Notes under the pieces: generated by a model | What the model was told of the DNA's origin: nothing | Seen by the model: the letters and a program-made list of their open reading frames with translations, nothing else | The model's database searches: none | Shown: positions 1 to 7,525 of the stretch, piece by piece | How the letters are laid out: each line of letters opens with the position of its first letter | Numbering within the stretch: the stretch's first letter is position 1 | Program-made: the position numbers and the translations under genes | Origin: an endosymbiont of Escarpia spicata | Lineage (GTDB): Bacteria > Pseudomonadota > Gammaproteobacteria > Chromatiales > Chromatiaceae | DNA length: 51,234 bases | Direction of reading: 5' to 3' | NCBI GenBank assembly: GCA_003349915.1 | Contig: QFXE01000012.1 | Location: 1 to 51,234, forward strand

Positions 1-349
1 CGAAGTTCTTGATCAGGTCGTAATAGCGCGGGTTGGTCTCCGGATGTACGGTCTGCAGACGTGCGGAATAATCCACGTGGGTGATGGAGGGGATTTCAGA
101 GCGCGGCACGTTGAGTTTTTCGATGCCGAACAGCTGCTGCTGCTCTGCGCTCATCGGGATGCGCTTATCCTCATGCACCGGCGCCACGATCAGCATATAG
201 GGACTGACGTGTCTGTCGCTGTCGAACTCAAAGAACTCAGAGACGCGGTCGTGGGCCACAGAAGGGGCAAAGGGACGGAACGACTCGCGATACTTGATCT
301 TGAGATTCATCACCGACTGCATCTTCTTGCTGCGGGGGTCGCCGATGAT
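1..349. repeat. Direct repeat copy A (349 bp), identical to 21060-21408
   Basis: Bases 1-349 match 21060-21408 base for base, in the same orientation. Identity stops at the GATGAT of position 349, followed by AGAGCG here and CATGAA in the other copy. The repeat covers part of the carbamoyltransferase C-terminal domain. Copy A continues into an intact upstream gene; copy B continues into fleQ. The window begins inside the repeat, so its true left limit is unknown. Confidence 0.97.
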
Positions 350-1642
350 AGAGCGTCCGCCGAGGGCACGGGGTCCGAACTCCATGCGGCCCTGCATCCA
401 GCCGACCACATTTTCGCTGTCCAGTATCCCGGCCAGTTTGGGCATCAGCTCGCTGTCATCCAGGCGTTCATACTTGGCGCCCACTGAATCCAGATAGGCG
501 GTAATCTCATCGTCGGCATAGCGGGGACCCAGATAGGAACCCTGCATGCTGTCGTGCTTATCGACCGTGCGCTCGTTGTCCAGATACTCGTGCCAGACAG
601 ACATGGCGGCACCCAGGGCGCCGCCGGCATCGCCGGCTGCCGGCTGGATCCAGATATCCTTGAACGGACCCTCTCGCAGCAGACGGCCATTGGAGACACA
701 GTTGAGGGCCACGCCGCCAGCCAGACAGAGGTAATCGGTCTGCAGCTCTTTGTGCGCTGTGTTGGCGAGTTTGAGCACGATCTCCTCGGTGACCACCTGG
801 ATGGAACGGGCGATATCCATCTCACGCTGGGTCACCGGGGTCTCCGGGGTGCGGGGCGGTCCGCCAAACAGCTTGTCCATGTTCTCGTTGGTCATGGTCA
901 GACCGTTGGCATAGTTGAAATACTTCATGTCCATGCGGAAGGTGCCGTCTTCCTTCACATCGAGCAGATTATCGAGGATCAGGTCGACATAGACGGGTTC
1001 GCCGTAGGGCGCCAGCCCCATCAGCTTATACTCGCCGGAGTTGACCCTGAAGCCGGTAAAATAGGTGAAGGCGGAGTAGAGCAGGCCGAGAGAGTGTGGG
1101 AAGTCGATCTCCCACTGAGGCGTGAGCTTCTTGCCGTCGCCGAGCCAGACGGTGGAAGTGGCCCATTCGCCGACGCCATCCAGACACATGACAGCGGCCT
1201 TTTCGAAGGGGCTGGGATAGAAAGCGGAAGCGGCGTGAGACTGGTGGTGCTGAGTAAACAGCAGACTGGGTATCTCAGTGGGCTTGCACTCCCCGATCTT
1301 CGCCAGTTCCTTCTTGAGAAGATCCTTGAGGAAGAGTTTTTCCCGCAGCCAGACGGGCATAGCCGCGGCGAAAGAGCGGAAGCCGCTGGGGGCGTAAGCG
1401 AGATAGGTCTCAAGCAGACGCTCGAACTTGATCAGGGGTTTGTCGTAGAAAACCACATGATCGACATCGTCGAGGGAGAGGCCCGCATGGTCGAGGCAGA
1501 AGCGAACCGCGTGCTGCGGGAACCGCTCGTCATGCTTCTTGCGCGAGAATCGCTCTTCCTGGGCGGCGGCAGTGACTTTTCCGTCTTGGACCAGTGCCGC
1601 CGCACTATCGTGATAAAACGCTGATATTCCTAAAATGTTCAT
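1..1642 (-). CDS. Carbamoyltransferase (NodU/CmcH/TobZ family), C-terminus cut by window edge
   Basis: Predicted O-carbamoyltransferase that moves a carbamoyl group from carbamoyl phosphate, through a carbamoyl-adenylate, to a sugar or other hydroxyl; in this context a surface glycan is the likely acceptor (inference). The protein starts MNILGISAFYHDSAA, the family's typical N-terminus. A His-rich motif (HHQSHAASAF) lies near residues 130-140 and the signature FGPRALGGRSI near residue 424 opens the C-terminal domain. 547 codons are visible. The missing end should be about 68 residues, because the copy at 20854-21060 supplies a continuation. The ATG at 1640-1642 is the only start matching the family. 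Bases 1-349 of this gene are repeated exactly at 21060-21408. Confidence 0.9.
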   Translation of the reverse strand, partial: MNILGISAFYHDSAAALVQDGKVTAAAQEERFSRKKHDERFPQHAVRFCLDHAGLSLDDVDHVVFYDKPLIKFERLLETYLAYAPSGFRSFAAAMPVWLREKLFLKDLLKKELAKIGECKPTEIPSLLFTQHHQSHAASAFYPSPFEKAAVMCLDGVGEWATSTVWLGDGKKLTPQWEIDFPHSLGLLYSAFTYFTGFRVNSGEYKLMGLAPYGEPVYVDLILDNLLDVKEDGTFRMDMKYFNYANGLTMTNENMDKLFGGPPRTPETPVTQREMDIARSIQVVTEEIVLKLANTAHKELQTDYLCLAGGVALNCVSNGRLLREGPFKDIWIQPAAGDAGGALGAAMSVWHEYLDNERTVDKHDSMQGSYLGPRYADDEITAYLDSVGAKYERLDDSELMPKLAGILDSENVVGWMQGRMEFGPRALGGRSIIGDPRSKKMQSVMNLKIKYRESFRPFAPSVAHDRVSEFFEFDSDRHVSPYMLIVAPVHEDKRIPMSAEQQQLFGIEKLNVPRSEIPSITHVDYSARLQTVHPETNPRYYDLIKNF

Positions 1643-2213
1643 TCCCGAACTCTGAAGATATTAAAATTATAATGATTAGAAGGCTTGATGGGTGGTGATC
1701 GAGGTAGCTATGGCTTCCATTGGCGGGTCGGTGGGCCTAGGCTGAAATTTTCCCAACCTGTAGCGTACGCACTTCTTATTCCGTAATTCCAAATAGATTC
1801 CTTGTCCGATACCCTGGATAACAAGCCCGCGCAGTTTAGCATCTTTCTACTGCATGACAATACTCTGCGCGTGGGATCCTGGCTTGGTCAATCTGTGTTT
1901 ACATCAGTTTGCTAAATTGGGTAAAAAGCCACCACGCATAACCGAGTCGAATTCTAGTCGGCAGCTCGACAATCTTGTAAACGGTGAGGAATAGTAATCC
2001 TATTATGAGTATTCGATTTAGTCGTGAAATTCTAAAGCACTACCTCATCGAATACTGTGGACAGGCTCACATCGGGGACTTTAGAATGGACCATAAATAT
2101 AAGGGGAGTCGGTTACGCTGGCGTGGGCAATGCGCTAAAAAATGAGGATATGACCCCCCAATGATTCAGGGGAATCTGTTCCATATGATATTCTCCGATA
2201 ATCGTTCCAACGA
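1643..2213. other. Intergenic region between divergent carbamoyltransferase and SGNH hydrolase genes
   Basis: A 571-bp stretch with no convincing gene. On the minus strand a TATAAT (plus-strand 1666-1671) sits about 25 bp upstream of the carbamoyltransferase ATG and could be a -10 box, but no good -35 is visible. A 46-codon plus-strand frame (2005-2145) has no clear ribosome binding site or recognisable product, so it is not called. The rest is AT-rich sequence with no obvious repeat, RNA gene or insertion-sequence end. Confidence 0.5.
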
Positions 2214-2924
2214 ATGAAAAATGGCAAACAGACATACAGACGACTGTTCTATATATACCTGCTGCTGCTTCATATTGTCCTGGTTCTGCTCTTTCTCAAG
2301 TCGGACTTTATGGAGTCGTATGTAGGGAAGCGCTTTAAGCAGGAATTGACGCCGTATTACCATGCCTTAGTAGCCTTTCAATCCCGTGTCGATGCGAATC
2401 TGAATGCTGGATACACCTTCTTTATCGGGGATAGCCAGATTCAGGGGTTGTGTGTGACATGTGTTGAAGAAAAATCGGTTAACTATGGAATCGCTTCAGA
2501 TACCACAGTAGGTGTTCTGAATAGGTTGCCGGAATATAAATCTCTTGGGAACGCACGTGCAGTGGTTCTTCAGGTGGGTGTCAATGACCTGCCCAGGCGG
2601 GATGATAATGATATCGTCTCCAATTACCAAGCTATCCTGAATAGACTTCCCGTTGATTCGATTGTTGTATTGGCGGCAATTTTTCCCATTGACAGCGTCT
2701 TGGCAGAAAACCCATCTCGCAGTAACGGACGCATAAAATCCCTGAACATAAAGCTGAAAAAACTCTGTAGTAATGACCTGCGCTGCCGTTACATTGATAG
2801 TGGCGGCAGGTTACAGGATAATAGCGGAAATTTAAGAGCCGATTATCATTTGGGGGATGGCGTTCATTTGAACCCTGCCGGATATCGTGTCTGGATCAAT
2901 GAGCTGAAGCCGCAGCTGGACTAG
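2214..2924 (+). CDS. Membrane-anchored SGNH/GDSL hydrolase-like protein
   Basis: A 236-residue protein with an N-terminal hydrophobic anchor (about residues 11-28) and an SGNH-type hydrolase domain facing the periplasm. Block I is FIGDSQIQG with the candidate nucleophile Ser74, block III is GVNDLP, and the C-terminal Asp-x-x-His block is DGVHLNPAGY. Such enzymes often remove or add O-acetyl groups on cell-surface glycans. The gene is followed 36 bp later by an acyltransferase-3 gene on the same strand, so an acetylation/deacetylation pair on a polysaccharide is a reasonable inference. No strong ribosome binding site precedes the chosen ATG. The substrate cannot be told from sequence. Confidence 0.75.
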   Translation: MKNGKQTYRRLFYIYLLLLHIVLVLLFLKSDFMESYVGKRFKQELTPYYHALVAFQSRVDANLNAGYTFFIGDSQIQGLCVTCVEEKSVNYGIASDTTVGVLNRLPEYKSLGNARAVVLQVGVNDLPRRDDNDIVSNYQAILNRLPVDSIVVLAAIFPIDSVLAENPSRSNGRIKSLNIKLKKLCSNDLRCRYIDSGGRLQDNSGNLRADYHLGDGVHLNPAGYRVWINELKPQLD

Positions 2925-2960
2925 CTGGTGGATTCGCCACTCCAAATTTAGGATTGAAAT

Positions 2961-4037
2961 ATGCAAATCAAGGATAAGCAGCGCTACTATGAAATTGATT
3001 TGCTGCGTTTTCTTGCCGCCGTGGCCGTGGTGTTTTTTCACTTCACGTTTCGAGGGTTCGCGGCCAATGATATGAGTATCTTATCATTCCCTGTATTAGC
3101 AGAAGTCTTCAAATATGGAGCTTTAGGTGTAGACCTGTTCTTTATTATCAGTGGTTTCGTGATCTTGATGACCGCGGTCAACAAGGATTACACCGCATTT
3201 GTGATTTCTCGAATTACTCGAATTTATCCCGCGTTTTGGGCAAGTGTTACCCTGACCGCGTTAGTAATCGTATTTATCGGTGGTGATAGATACCAGGTTA
3301 CTTTTTCACAGTATATCTACAACCTTCCAATGATCAGCGGCTTCTTCGATATTAAATTTATCGATGGTGTGTATTGGAGTCTGTTGGTTGAAATTAAATT
3401 CTATTTTTTGATTTTCCTACTGGTCTTGACCAATACGCTCAAGTGGATCAAGTATTTTCTTGGTTTGTGGCTTGTTTTGGCATTGGTGAATGTCTTCTAT
3501 GACATGGGTGGGGTGCTTGGTTTTTTCTTTTTTCCTAAGTGGGCGGCCTACTTTATTGCTGGAGCGATGTTCTTCATTATTCGGCAGGAGGGGCCAAGCA
3601 TCTATAAAGTGGCCGTGATCATTTTGTCTTTCTACCTATCACTTCACTACTCTTTTGAGAGAGCCGATGTAGGAAGCGTGCATTTTAATACCCACTTCTC
3701 AAAGCTTGTGGTAGGTTTTGTGATTGCAGGGTTTTATGTATTGTTTGGTTTTATCGCGATGGGTAAAACCAGGTTGATTAATAAGAAAGTGTTTATCTTT
3801 TATGGGGCCTTGACCTATCCACTTTATCTCATCCACCAAAATATCGGTTTTATGATTTTTAATTCCCTTGGGGAGATTGTGAACAAATATGTTCTTCTTG
3901 TTGGTGTGATTGCTTTGGTGCTCTACCTCTCATTTTTGATTAACAAGCATGTGGAACGGCGATTTGGCAGGCCGTTTAAAAATCTGCTGACTGTCGGTGC
4001 TGAAAGGTTGATTCCAGCGACGGAGAAAGCGAGGTAG
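2961..4037 (+). CDS. Acyltransferase 3 family membrane protein (OafA/NodX type)
   Basis: A 358-residue integral membrane protein with about ten hydrophobic segments, typical of acyltransferase-3 proteins that O-acylate lipopolysaccharide, capsule or peptidoglycan. The N-terminus carries the conserved YYEIDLLRFLAA opening and the catalytic-type histidine His27 in VVFFHFTF. The following RITRIYPAFW matches the family's Arg-x-x-Arg motif. AGGATTGAA stands about 10 bp before the ATG. It probably forms a unit with the SGNH protein 36 bp upstream and ends at a strong shared terminator at 4065-4107. The acyl group and acceptor are not identifiable. Confidence 0.87.
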   Translation: MQIKDKQRYYEIDLLRFLAAVAVVFFHFTFRGFAANDMSILSFPVLAEVFKYGALGVDLFFIISGFVILMTAVNKDYTAFVISRITRIYPAFWASVTLTALVIVFIGGDRYQVTFSQYIYNLPMISGFFDIKFIDGVYWSLLVEIKFYFLIFLLVLTNTLKWIKYFLGLWLVLALVNVFYDMGGVLGFFFFPKWAAYFIAGAMFFIIRQEGPSIYKVAVIILSFYLSLHYSFERADVGSVHFNTHFSKLVVGFVIAGFYVLFGFIAMGKTRLINKKVFIFYGALTYPLYLIHQNIGFMIFNSLGEIVNKYVLLVGVIALVLYLSFLINKHVERRFGRPFKNLLTVGAERLIPATEKAR

Positions 4038-4064
4038 GGTAGCGATACTGCGTGTTGTTACGCA

Positions 4065-4107
4065 AAAATAAGGGGGCGGATGATAAATCATCCCCCCCCC
4101 TTATTTT
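4065..4107. terminator. Bidirectional Rho-independent terminator between acyltransferase and tRNA-Lys
   Basis: AAAATAAGGGGG pairs with the C-run plus TTATTTT across a short spacer that itself contains GGATGA/TCATCC. The A-run on one side and T-run on the other let it act on both strands, ending the plus-strand acyltransferase unit and the minus-strand tRNA-Lys transcript. Confidence 0.8.
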
Positions 4108-4115
4108 ATTGAGTA

Positions 4116-4191
4116 TGGTGGGTCGTGCAGGGATCGAACCTGCGACCACCTGATTAAAAGTCAGATGCTCTACCAACTGAGCTAACGACCC
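4116..4191 (-). tRNA. tRNA-Lys (anticodon TTT)
   Basis: On the minus strand, a 76-nt cloverleaf begins GGGTCGTTAGCTCAGTTGGT and ends ACGACCCACCA. The acceptor stem GGGTCGT/ACGACCC is perfect and the CCA tail is encoded. The anticodon loop reads CTTTTAA, with anticodon TTT. The T-arm contains GGTTCGATCC. No integrase gene or repeated tRNA end is visible nearby, so nothing suggests use as an island attachment site. Confidence 0.97.
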
Positions 4192-4223
4192 GCAATTTGG
4201 GAGGGGGAATGGTACCCTAACTT

Positions 4224-4258
4224 GCTATTGGAGTGAAGAGCCAATAGCCTATTTTTTT
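4224..4258 (+). terminator. Terminator-like hairpin, oriented for the plus strand
   Basis: GCTATTGG and CCAATAGC form a perfect 8-bp stem around a 9-nt loop, followed by CTATTTTTTT. The T-run is on the plus strand, although the flanking genes (tRNA-Lys and the DUF971 fusion) are on the minus strand. It would therefore stop antisense transcription or read-through from the acyltransferase. Confidence 0.6.
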
Positions 4259-4292
4259 GGCGAAACTTTTTCGGGTGATTCTGCAGGGAGAA

Positions 4293-4931
4293 TCAGGCAT
4301 TTGGCGTTGCCGGTGGTGTCGGGGAAGTGGGAATCAGCGCCACTTCGTCGCCATCCTCAAGCAGGGTAAATGACTCGGAAAACTGTTTATTGACGGTGGT
4401 CCGGATCAGTTTATCCTCGAACAGGGCGGCATAATCAGATTTACGCACGCGCAATAGTTTGAGAAGCGACTCTATATTGGTGACTGAGGGAGGGAGAATC
4501 ATCTCTTCGGTCTGTTTGCCCAATTTATTGACCAGCCAGGAGAAGTAGAAGATTTTGATGCGTCGTTCGGTAGATGGACTGGCATTTCGCTCATAACCAA
4601 CCGCTTTCAGACGAGCAAGGTAGTCTTGCCAATTCTGTAGGTGATTCTTTCCCAGGTTGTAGAGACTCTCCCATGAGAAAATGCCCGTGTCGTGTCCATC
4701 GTCGAAGATCGGGCGAATGGCGTACTGACCCTGGGGTTCAATCTTCTCGATATTCACATTTTCCTTTCCAGTAACTGGCGCCGGATCGGCTTTTACCTCG
4801 GCTGCAGTGGAAAAAACCCGCAAATATTCACAAGGCAGTTCAAAGCTTGCCCCGTCAGAAAAGCGTAATGTCAGCAGGCGTGATTTTTTGTGAAGGCTGA
4901 TTTCAACAGGATAAGGGGATTCTTTACTCAT
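4293..4931 (-). CDS. DUF971 domain fused to a MoaD/ThiS-like ubiquitin-fold domain
   Basis: A 212-residue two-domain protein of unknown function. Residues about 5-100 match DUF971, the domain found at the N-terminus of gamma-butyrobetaine hydroxylase (LTLRFSDGASFELPCEYLR, then AIRPIFDDGHDTGIFSWESL). Residues about 120-205 resemble a MoaD/ThiS-type beta-grasp domain (IKIFYFSWLVNKLG at the start, LLEDGDEVALIP at the end). The usual C-terminal Gly-Gly is missing and the tail is proline-rich (TSPTPPATPNA), so sulfur carrier chemistry is doubtful. The ATG at 4929-4931 is preferred over an upstream start 69 bp away because DUF971 similarity begins there. The gene is 80 bp downstream of a TauD-type dioxygenase and probably co-transcribed with it. 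Confidence 0.75.
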   Translation of the reverse strand: MSKESPYPVEISLHKKSRLLTLRFSDGASFELPCEYLRVFSTAAEVKADPAPVTGKENVNIEKIEPQGQYAIRPIFDDGHDTGIFSWESLYNLGKNHLQNWQDYLARLKAVGYERNASPSTERRIKIFYFSWLVNKLGKQTEEMILPPSVTNIESLLKLLRVRKSDYAALFEDKLIRTTVNKQFSESFTLLEDGDEVALIPTSPTPPATPNA

Positions 4932-5011
4932 GATTCTGCCCGGTACGGGATATGTGTTGCAGGGGGGCGGATGTTGGCACAGATTGGTCGTTCTCTTCAA
5001 CCTGCCTCTGT

Positions 5012-5896
5012 TCAGGTTTCCTTGATTCGGTCAAAATACCTGGCGCGGTAGAGTAGGCGCTGTTGCCCATGGTCTTCGAATCCACTCCGGGTGTGTAGTA
5101 CGTTATTACTGACAAGTCCCTGACCTGCTTGTAGTTTTCCCCGGTAGTGCCAAGCTGTGCTGGTTCTAAGGGTCTGTTTGAGAAAATCCACGGCTTCATC
5201 CAGCAAGGGAATCTCTCCCCATTCGATGCTGCGGGTACGGTCTGTGTAGCGCATGTGCAGGTGGCCATCCGGGTAGACTGCGAAAACCGGGCCGCTGCGG
5301 GCTGGGCGCAACTCTTTCCCATCTGCAATATTGGCTGGAATCGTCATTGCCCTGGGATGCATGAGGGCGCTAATGAAGTCGGGATTCTTATCACGGATCA
5401 GTAGATAGACGATTTCGTGGTCCAGCAGATCATTTTCACCACCTTCCGCTGCTGGATTGACACAGTGCAGCAGCAGGCCGTGGATCTGATGATCCAGCAG
5501 ATTGTAGTATCCATCTGTGTGCCAGGCGATCGGGCGGGTAGTGTAGGGGATATATCCCTGATGCAGTGCATCAGACTGGACAGTAAGCGAGGTGATTGCG
5601 TCTTCATCCGCACACATATTGTGATCCAGGTGCTCCAATCCGAAACGGCGGCCTAAATTACGAATTATATTCTTATCAGAGTCGTGCCCGGAGAGGCCGG
5701 CCCAGATGGCCATATTAGCCTTGCGGCAGAGACGGTGGATCTCCTGATATTCAGCGTCGCTCAGGTTTCGTGGATCTTTTATCTCCACTACCAGATCCCC
5801 AAGGGACTCAGGATAGTCCTTGAGTTTTGCCTCCCGCCAGGCCTTGTAAGCGCTCTCCTGATCCAGATCGAATGGATTTTTCACTGCTATGTTCAT
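5012..5896 (-). CDS. TauD/gamma-butyrobetaine hydroxylase-like Fe(II)/2-oxoglutarate dioxygenase
   Basis: A 294-residue protein of the TauD/TfdA superfamily. The iron ligands are visible as the HxD motif in IAWHTDGYYN (about residues 123-132) and a distal His in NNVLHTRSGF near the C-terminus. An Arg in LLYRARYF is in place to bind 2-oxoglutarate. Length and opening fit bacterial stand-alone TauD proteins. In eukaryotic gamma-butyrobetaine hydroxylases a DUF971 domain precedes this catalytic domain; here that domain is encoded separately just downstream, which makes a two-protein enzyme plausible (inference). The substrate is unknown. The gene diverges from ubiT, with 112 bp between the starts. 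Confidence 0.8.
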   Translation of the reverse strand: MNIAVKNPFDLDQESAYKAWREAKLKDYPESLGDLVVEIKDPRNLSDAEYQEIHRLCRKANMAIWAGLSGHDSDKNIIRNLGRRFGLEHLDHNMCADEDAITSLTVQSDALHQGYIPYTTRPIAWHTDGYYNLLDHQIHGLLLHCVNPAAEGGENDLLDHEIVYLLIRDKNPDFISALMHPRAMTIPANIADGKELRPARSGPVFAVYPDGHLHMRYTDRTRSIEWGEIPLLDEAVDFLKQTLRTSTAWHYRGKLQAGQGLVSNNVLHTRSGFEDHGQQRLLYRARYFDRIKET

Positions 5897-6008
5897 AAAA
5901 AGCGATTCTCGCAGATTGTACTGACTATTGGTATGATCTGAATAATTGACATCTCCACACCTTCAGTTTGTAGGAACCCGTAATTATTACATTGAATGAG
6001 CACTACTC

Positions 6009-6491
6009 ATGATGCAAGCCATAGCGAAACGCCCGCGTCTGCCAAGGCCTCTCTCCCTGCCGCTTCGTCTGGTACCTGAGCGAGCGCACAGCTTGGTTTT
6101 GGGCAAGATGCTGAATTATCTTTTTGCCACTGAACGTGCAGAGGGTGAATTGGACTTCCTGGAAGACCGGACTGTACGCATTCAGGTGATTGATGCGAGC
6201 TTGAGTTATGCCCTCTCACTGCGGGACGGTCTCATCGCTGGCGTGAACGGAGGTGAGCCTGCAAATCTCACTATCAGTGGAACTGTTTACGACTATATGC
6301 TGTTGATTACCGGTCGAGAAGATCCTGACACGCTCTTTTTTCAGCGGCATCTGCAAATGGAAGGGGACACCGACCTCGGGGTGCATCTGAAGAATATGCT
6401 GGCCGCCGTGGATCTGGATGCGCTTCCTGTTTCTCAGGCATTTCGGCCGATGATGGACCAATGTCTCTCTTTCTATGAAAGGTTGGCCTGA
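6009..6491 (+). CDS. ubiT: UbiT, SCP2-domain accessory factor for O2-independent ubiquinone synthesis
   Basis: A 160-residue SCP2 (sterol carrier protein 2) lipid-binding domain protein. SCP2 features include ISGTVYDYMLLITGREDPD and FFQRHLQMEGDTDLG. In E. coli UbiT (formerly YhbT) works with UbiU and UbiV to make ubiquinone without oxygen, probably by holding the lipid intermediates. ubiV and ubiU lie at 7526-9417 on the opposite strand, separated by murI, which supports the assignment. Two adjacent ATG codons (6009 and 6012) are possible starts. The C-terminal part (MDQCLSFYERLA) is typical of UbiT. Confidence 0.85.
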   Translation: MMQAIAKRPRLPRPLSLPLRLVPERAHSLVLGKMLNYLFATERAEGELDFLEDRTVRIQVIDASLSYALSLRDGLIAGVNGGEPANLTISGTVYDYMLLITGREDPDTLFFQRHLQMEGDTDLGVHLKNMLAAVDLDALPVSQAFRPMMDQCLSFYERLA

Positions 6492-6509
6492 CGGTCTTTC
6501 CGTCTTGCT

Positions 6510-6544
6510 GGGTGCGTAGGTTTAATGGTGCGCTTGGCGCACCC
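6510..6544. repeat. Palindromic REP-like element between convergent ubiT and murI
   Basis: GGTGCGC-TTG-GCGCACC (6527-6543) is a perfect hairpin, extended by an outer GGGTGCG at 6510. It sits between converging genes, where it could also slow RNA polymerase, although no T-run follows. A related half-palindrome (GTAGGGTGGGC and GTGCACC) occurs near 18890-18910, hinting at a dispersed family. Confidence 0.5.
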
Positions 6545-6554
6545 TACCGTAGAA

Positions 6555-7343
6555 TCAAACGGGTAGTGGATTGACCCGGTTGGGATCACCCCAGAGCCGG
6601 GAGATCAGTATTTCGGTTCGTTCCGGTGAGCCGCTGGTCCAAAATTGTGTGTTGCCGCCGGTTTTCGCCATTCCAAGCAGGTTGTTTAACCGGAGACGTC
6701 GCCTGAGTTCCTGGGCAACGGCAAGTCCCGTATCTATAACTAGGGTCTCTTTGCCGGCATAAATTCCGATAGTCTCTCTGAGGAAGGGGTAATGGGTGCA
6801 GCCCAGAACCAGGGTGTCGGCTCCCCGCTTGAGTAGCGGTTCGATCTGGTTTGCCACCATCTGCCGGGTTTCGGGGCTATCGTGCTCCCCGTGCTCGACC
6901 TGTTCCACCCAGCCGTTGCAGGGCTGGACGATAACTTCTGCCCCATTTCCGTGCTGTTCCAGTAGCGACTGAAATTTTTCGCTGCCCAGGGTGCCCTCTG
7001 TGGCCAGAATCGCTACCACACCGCTACGGCTCCCTTTGATACCGGGTTTTACCCCCGGTTCCATACCGATGATAGGGATGGGGAATTCGCTCCTCAGGAG
7101 AGAAACTGCGGCAACGGTTGCTGTGTTGCAGGCGACGACGATTGCCTTTGCTCCCTGCTGCTCTACCAGAAAACGGGTGATGGCAATTGCTCGTTGCACT
7201 ACATATTCACTGGTTTTTGAGCCGTATGGGAGATGCCCGCTGTCCGCGACATAGAGCAGATCTTCCGTCGGCATCAGATCGTGGATATGGCTGAGCACAG
7301 AGAGGCCGCCAATGCCTGAGTCGAAGATGCCGATGGGGGACAT
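6555..7343 (-). CDS. murI: Glutamate racemase
   Basis: A 262-residue glutamate racemase that makes D-glutamate for peptidoglycan. The protein starts MSPIGIFDSGIGGLSVL with the substrate-binding Asp-Ser (DSG). Both catalytic cysteines are present, in VACNTATVAAV (about residue 72) and LGCTHYPFL (about residue 181). Length matches the family. A heptamer repeat array lies 19 bp upstream of its ATG and could affect its leader RNA. The gene reads in the same direction as ubiV but is separated from it by 182 bp. Confidence 0.95.
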   Translation of the reverse strand: MSPIGIFDSGIGGLSVLSHIHDLMPTEDLLYVADSGHLPYGSKTSEYVVQRAIAITRFLVEQQGAKAIVVACNTATVAAVSLLRSEFPIPIIGMEPGVKPGIKGSRSGVVAILATEGTLGSEKFQSLLEQHGNGAEVIVQPCNGWVEQVEHGEHDSPETRQMVANQIEPLLKRGADTLVLGCTHYPFLRETIGIYAGKETLVIDTGLAVAQELRRRLRLNNLLGMAKTGGNTQFWTSGSPERTEILISRLWGDPNRVNPLPV

Positions 7344-7361
7344 GAGGCTAAAAAGGTATAA

Positions 7362-7424
7362 GGTTAAAGGTTAAAGGTTAAAGGTTAAAGGTTAAAGGTT
7401 AAAGGTTAAAGGTTAAAGGTTAAA
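7362..7424. repeat. Tandem array of nine perfect GGTTAAA heptamers
   Basis: Nine uninterrupted copies of the 7-bp unit GGTTAAA occupy 7362-7424, with degenerate flanking units (GGTATAA before, GGTAAAA after). The array lies between the murI start and the ubiV stop. A matching inverted piece (CCTTTAACC at 7519-7533) sits at the end of ubiV, so a transcript through the region could fold back. Arrays of this kind change copy number easily. The unit is too short and has no spacers, so it is not CRISPR. Confidence 0.95.
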
Positions 7425-7525
7425 GGTAAAAGGAGGCCGTGCCACCGGATAAGCCAAACGTTGTCGTTATTAAAATTCATAAAATACTTGCACATAACAA
7501 ATACCGACACATATTCTGAAAACCT

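Noticed and set aside
44-825. Plus-strand open frames at the left end
   Set aside because: They are antisense to the carbamoyltransferase, which is the only frame with recognisable motifs.
2005-2145. Short 46-codon gene before the SGNH hydrolase
   Set aside because: No ribosome binding site at proper distance, no recognisable product, and codon use does not stand out.
4116-4191. tRNA-Lys as an integration site of a genomic island
   Set aside because: No integrase, no repeated tRNA end and no composition change on either side.
4293-4931. Active sulfur carrier of the MoaD/ThiS type
   Set aside because: The C-terminal Gly-Gly needed for activation is absent; the tail is proline-rich.
7362-7424. 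CRISPR array
   Set aside because: Seven-bp units with no spacers and no cas genes; it is a simple tandem repeat.
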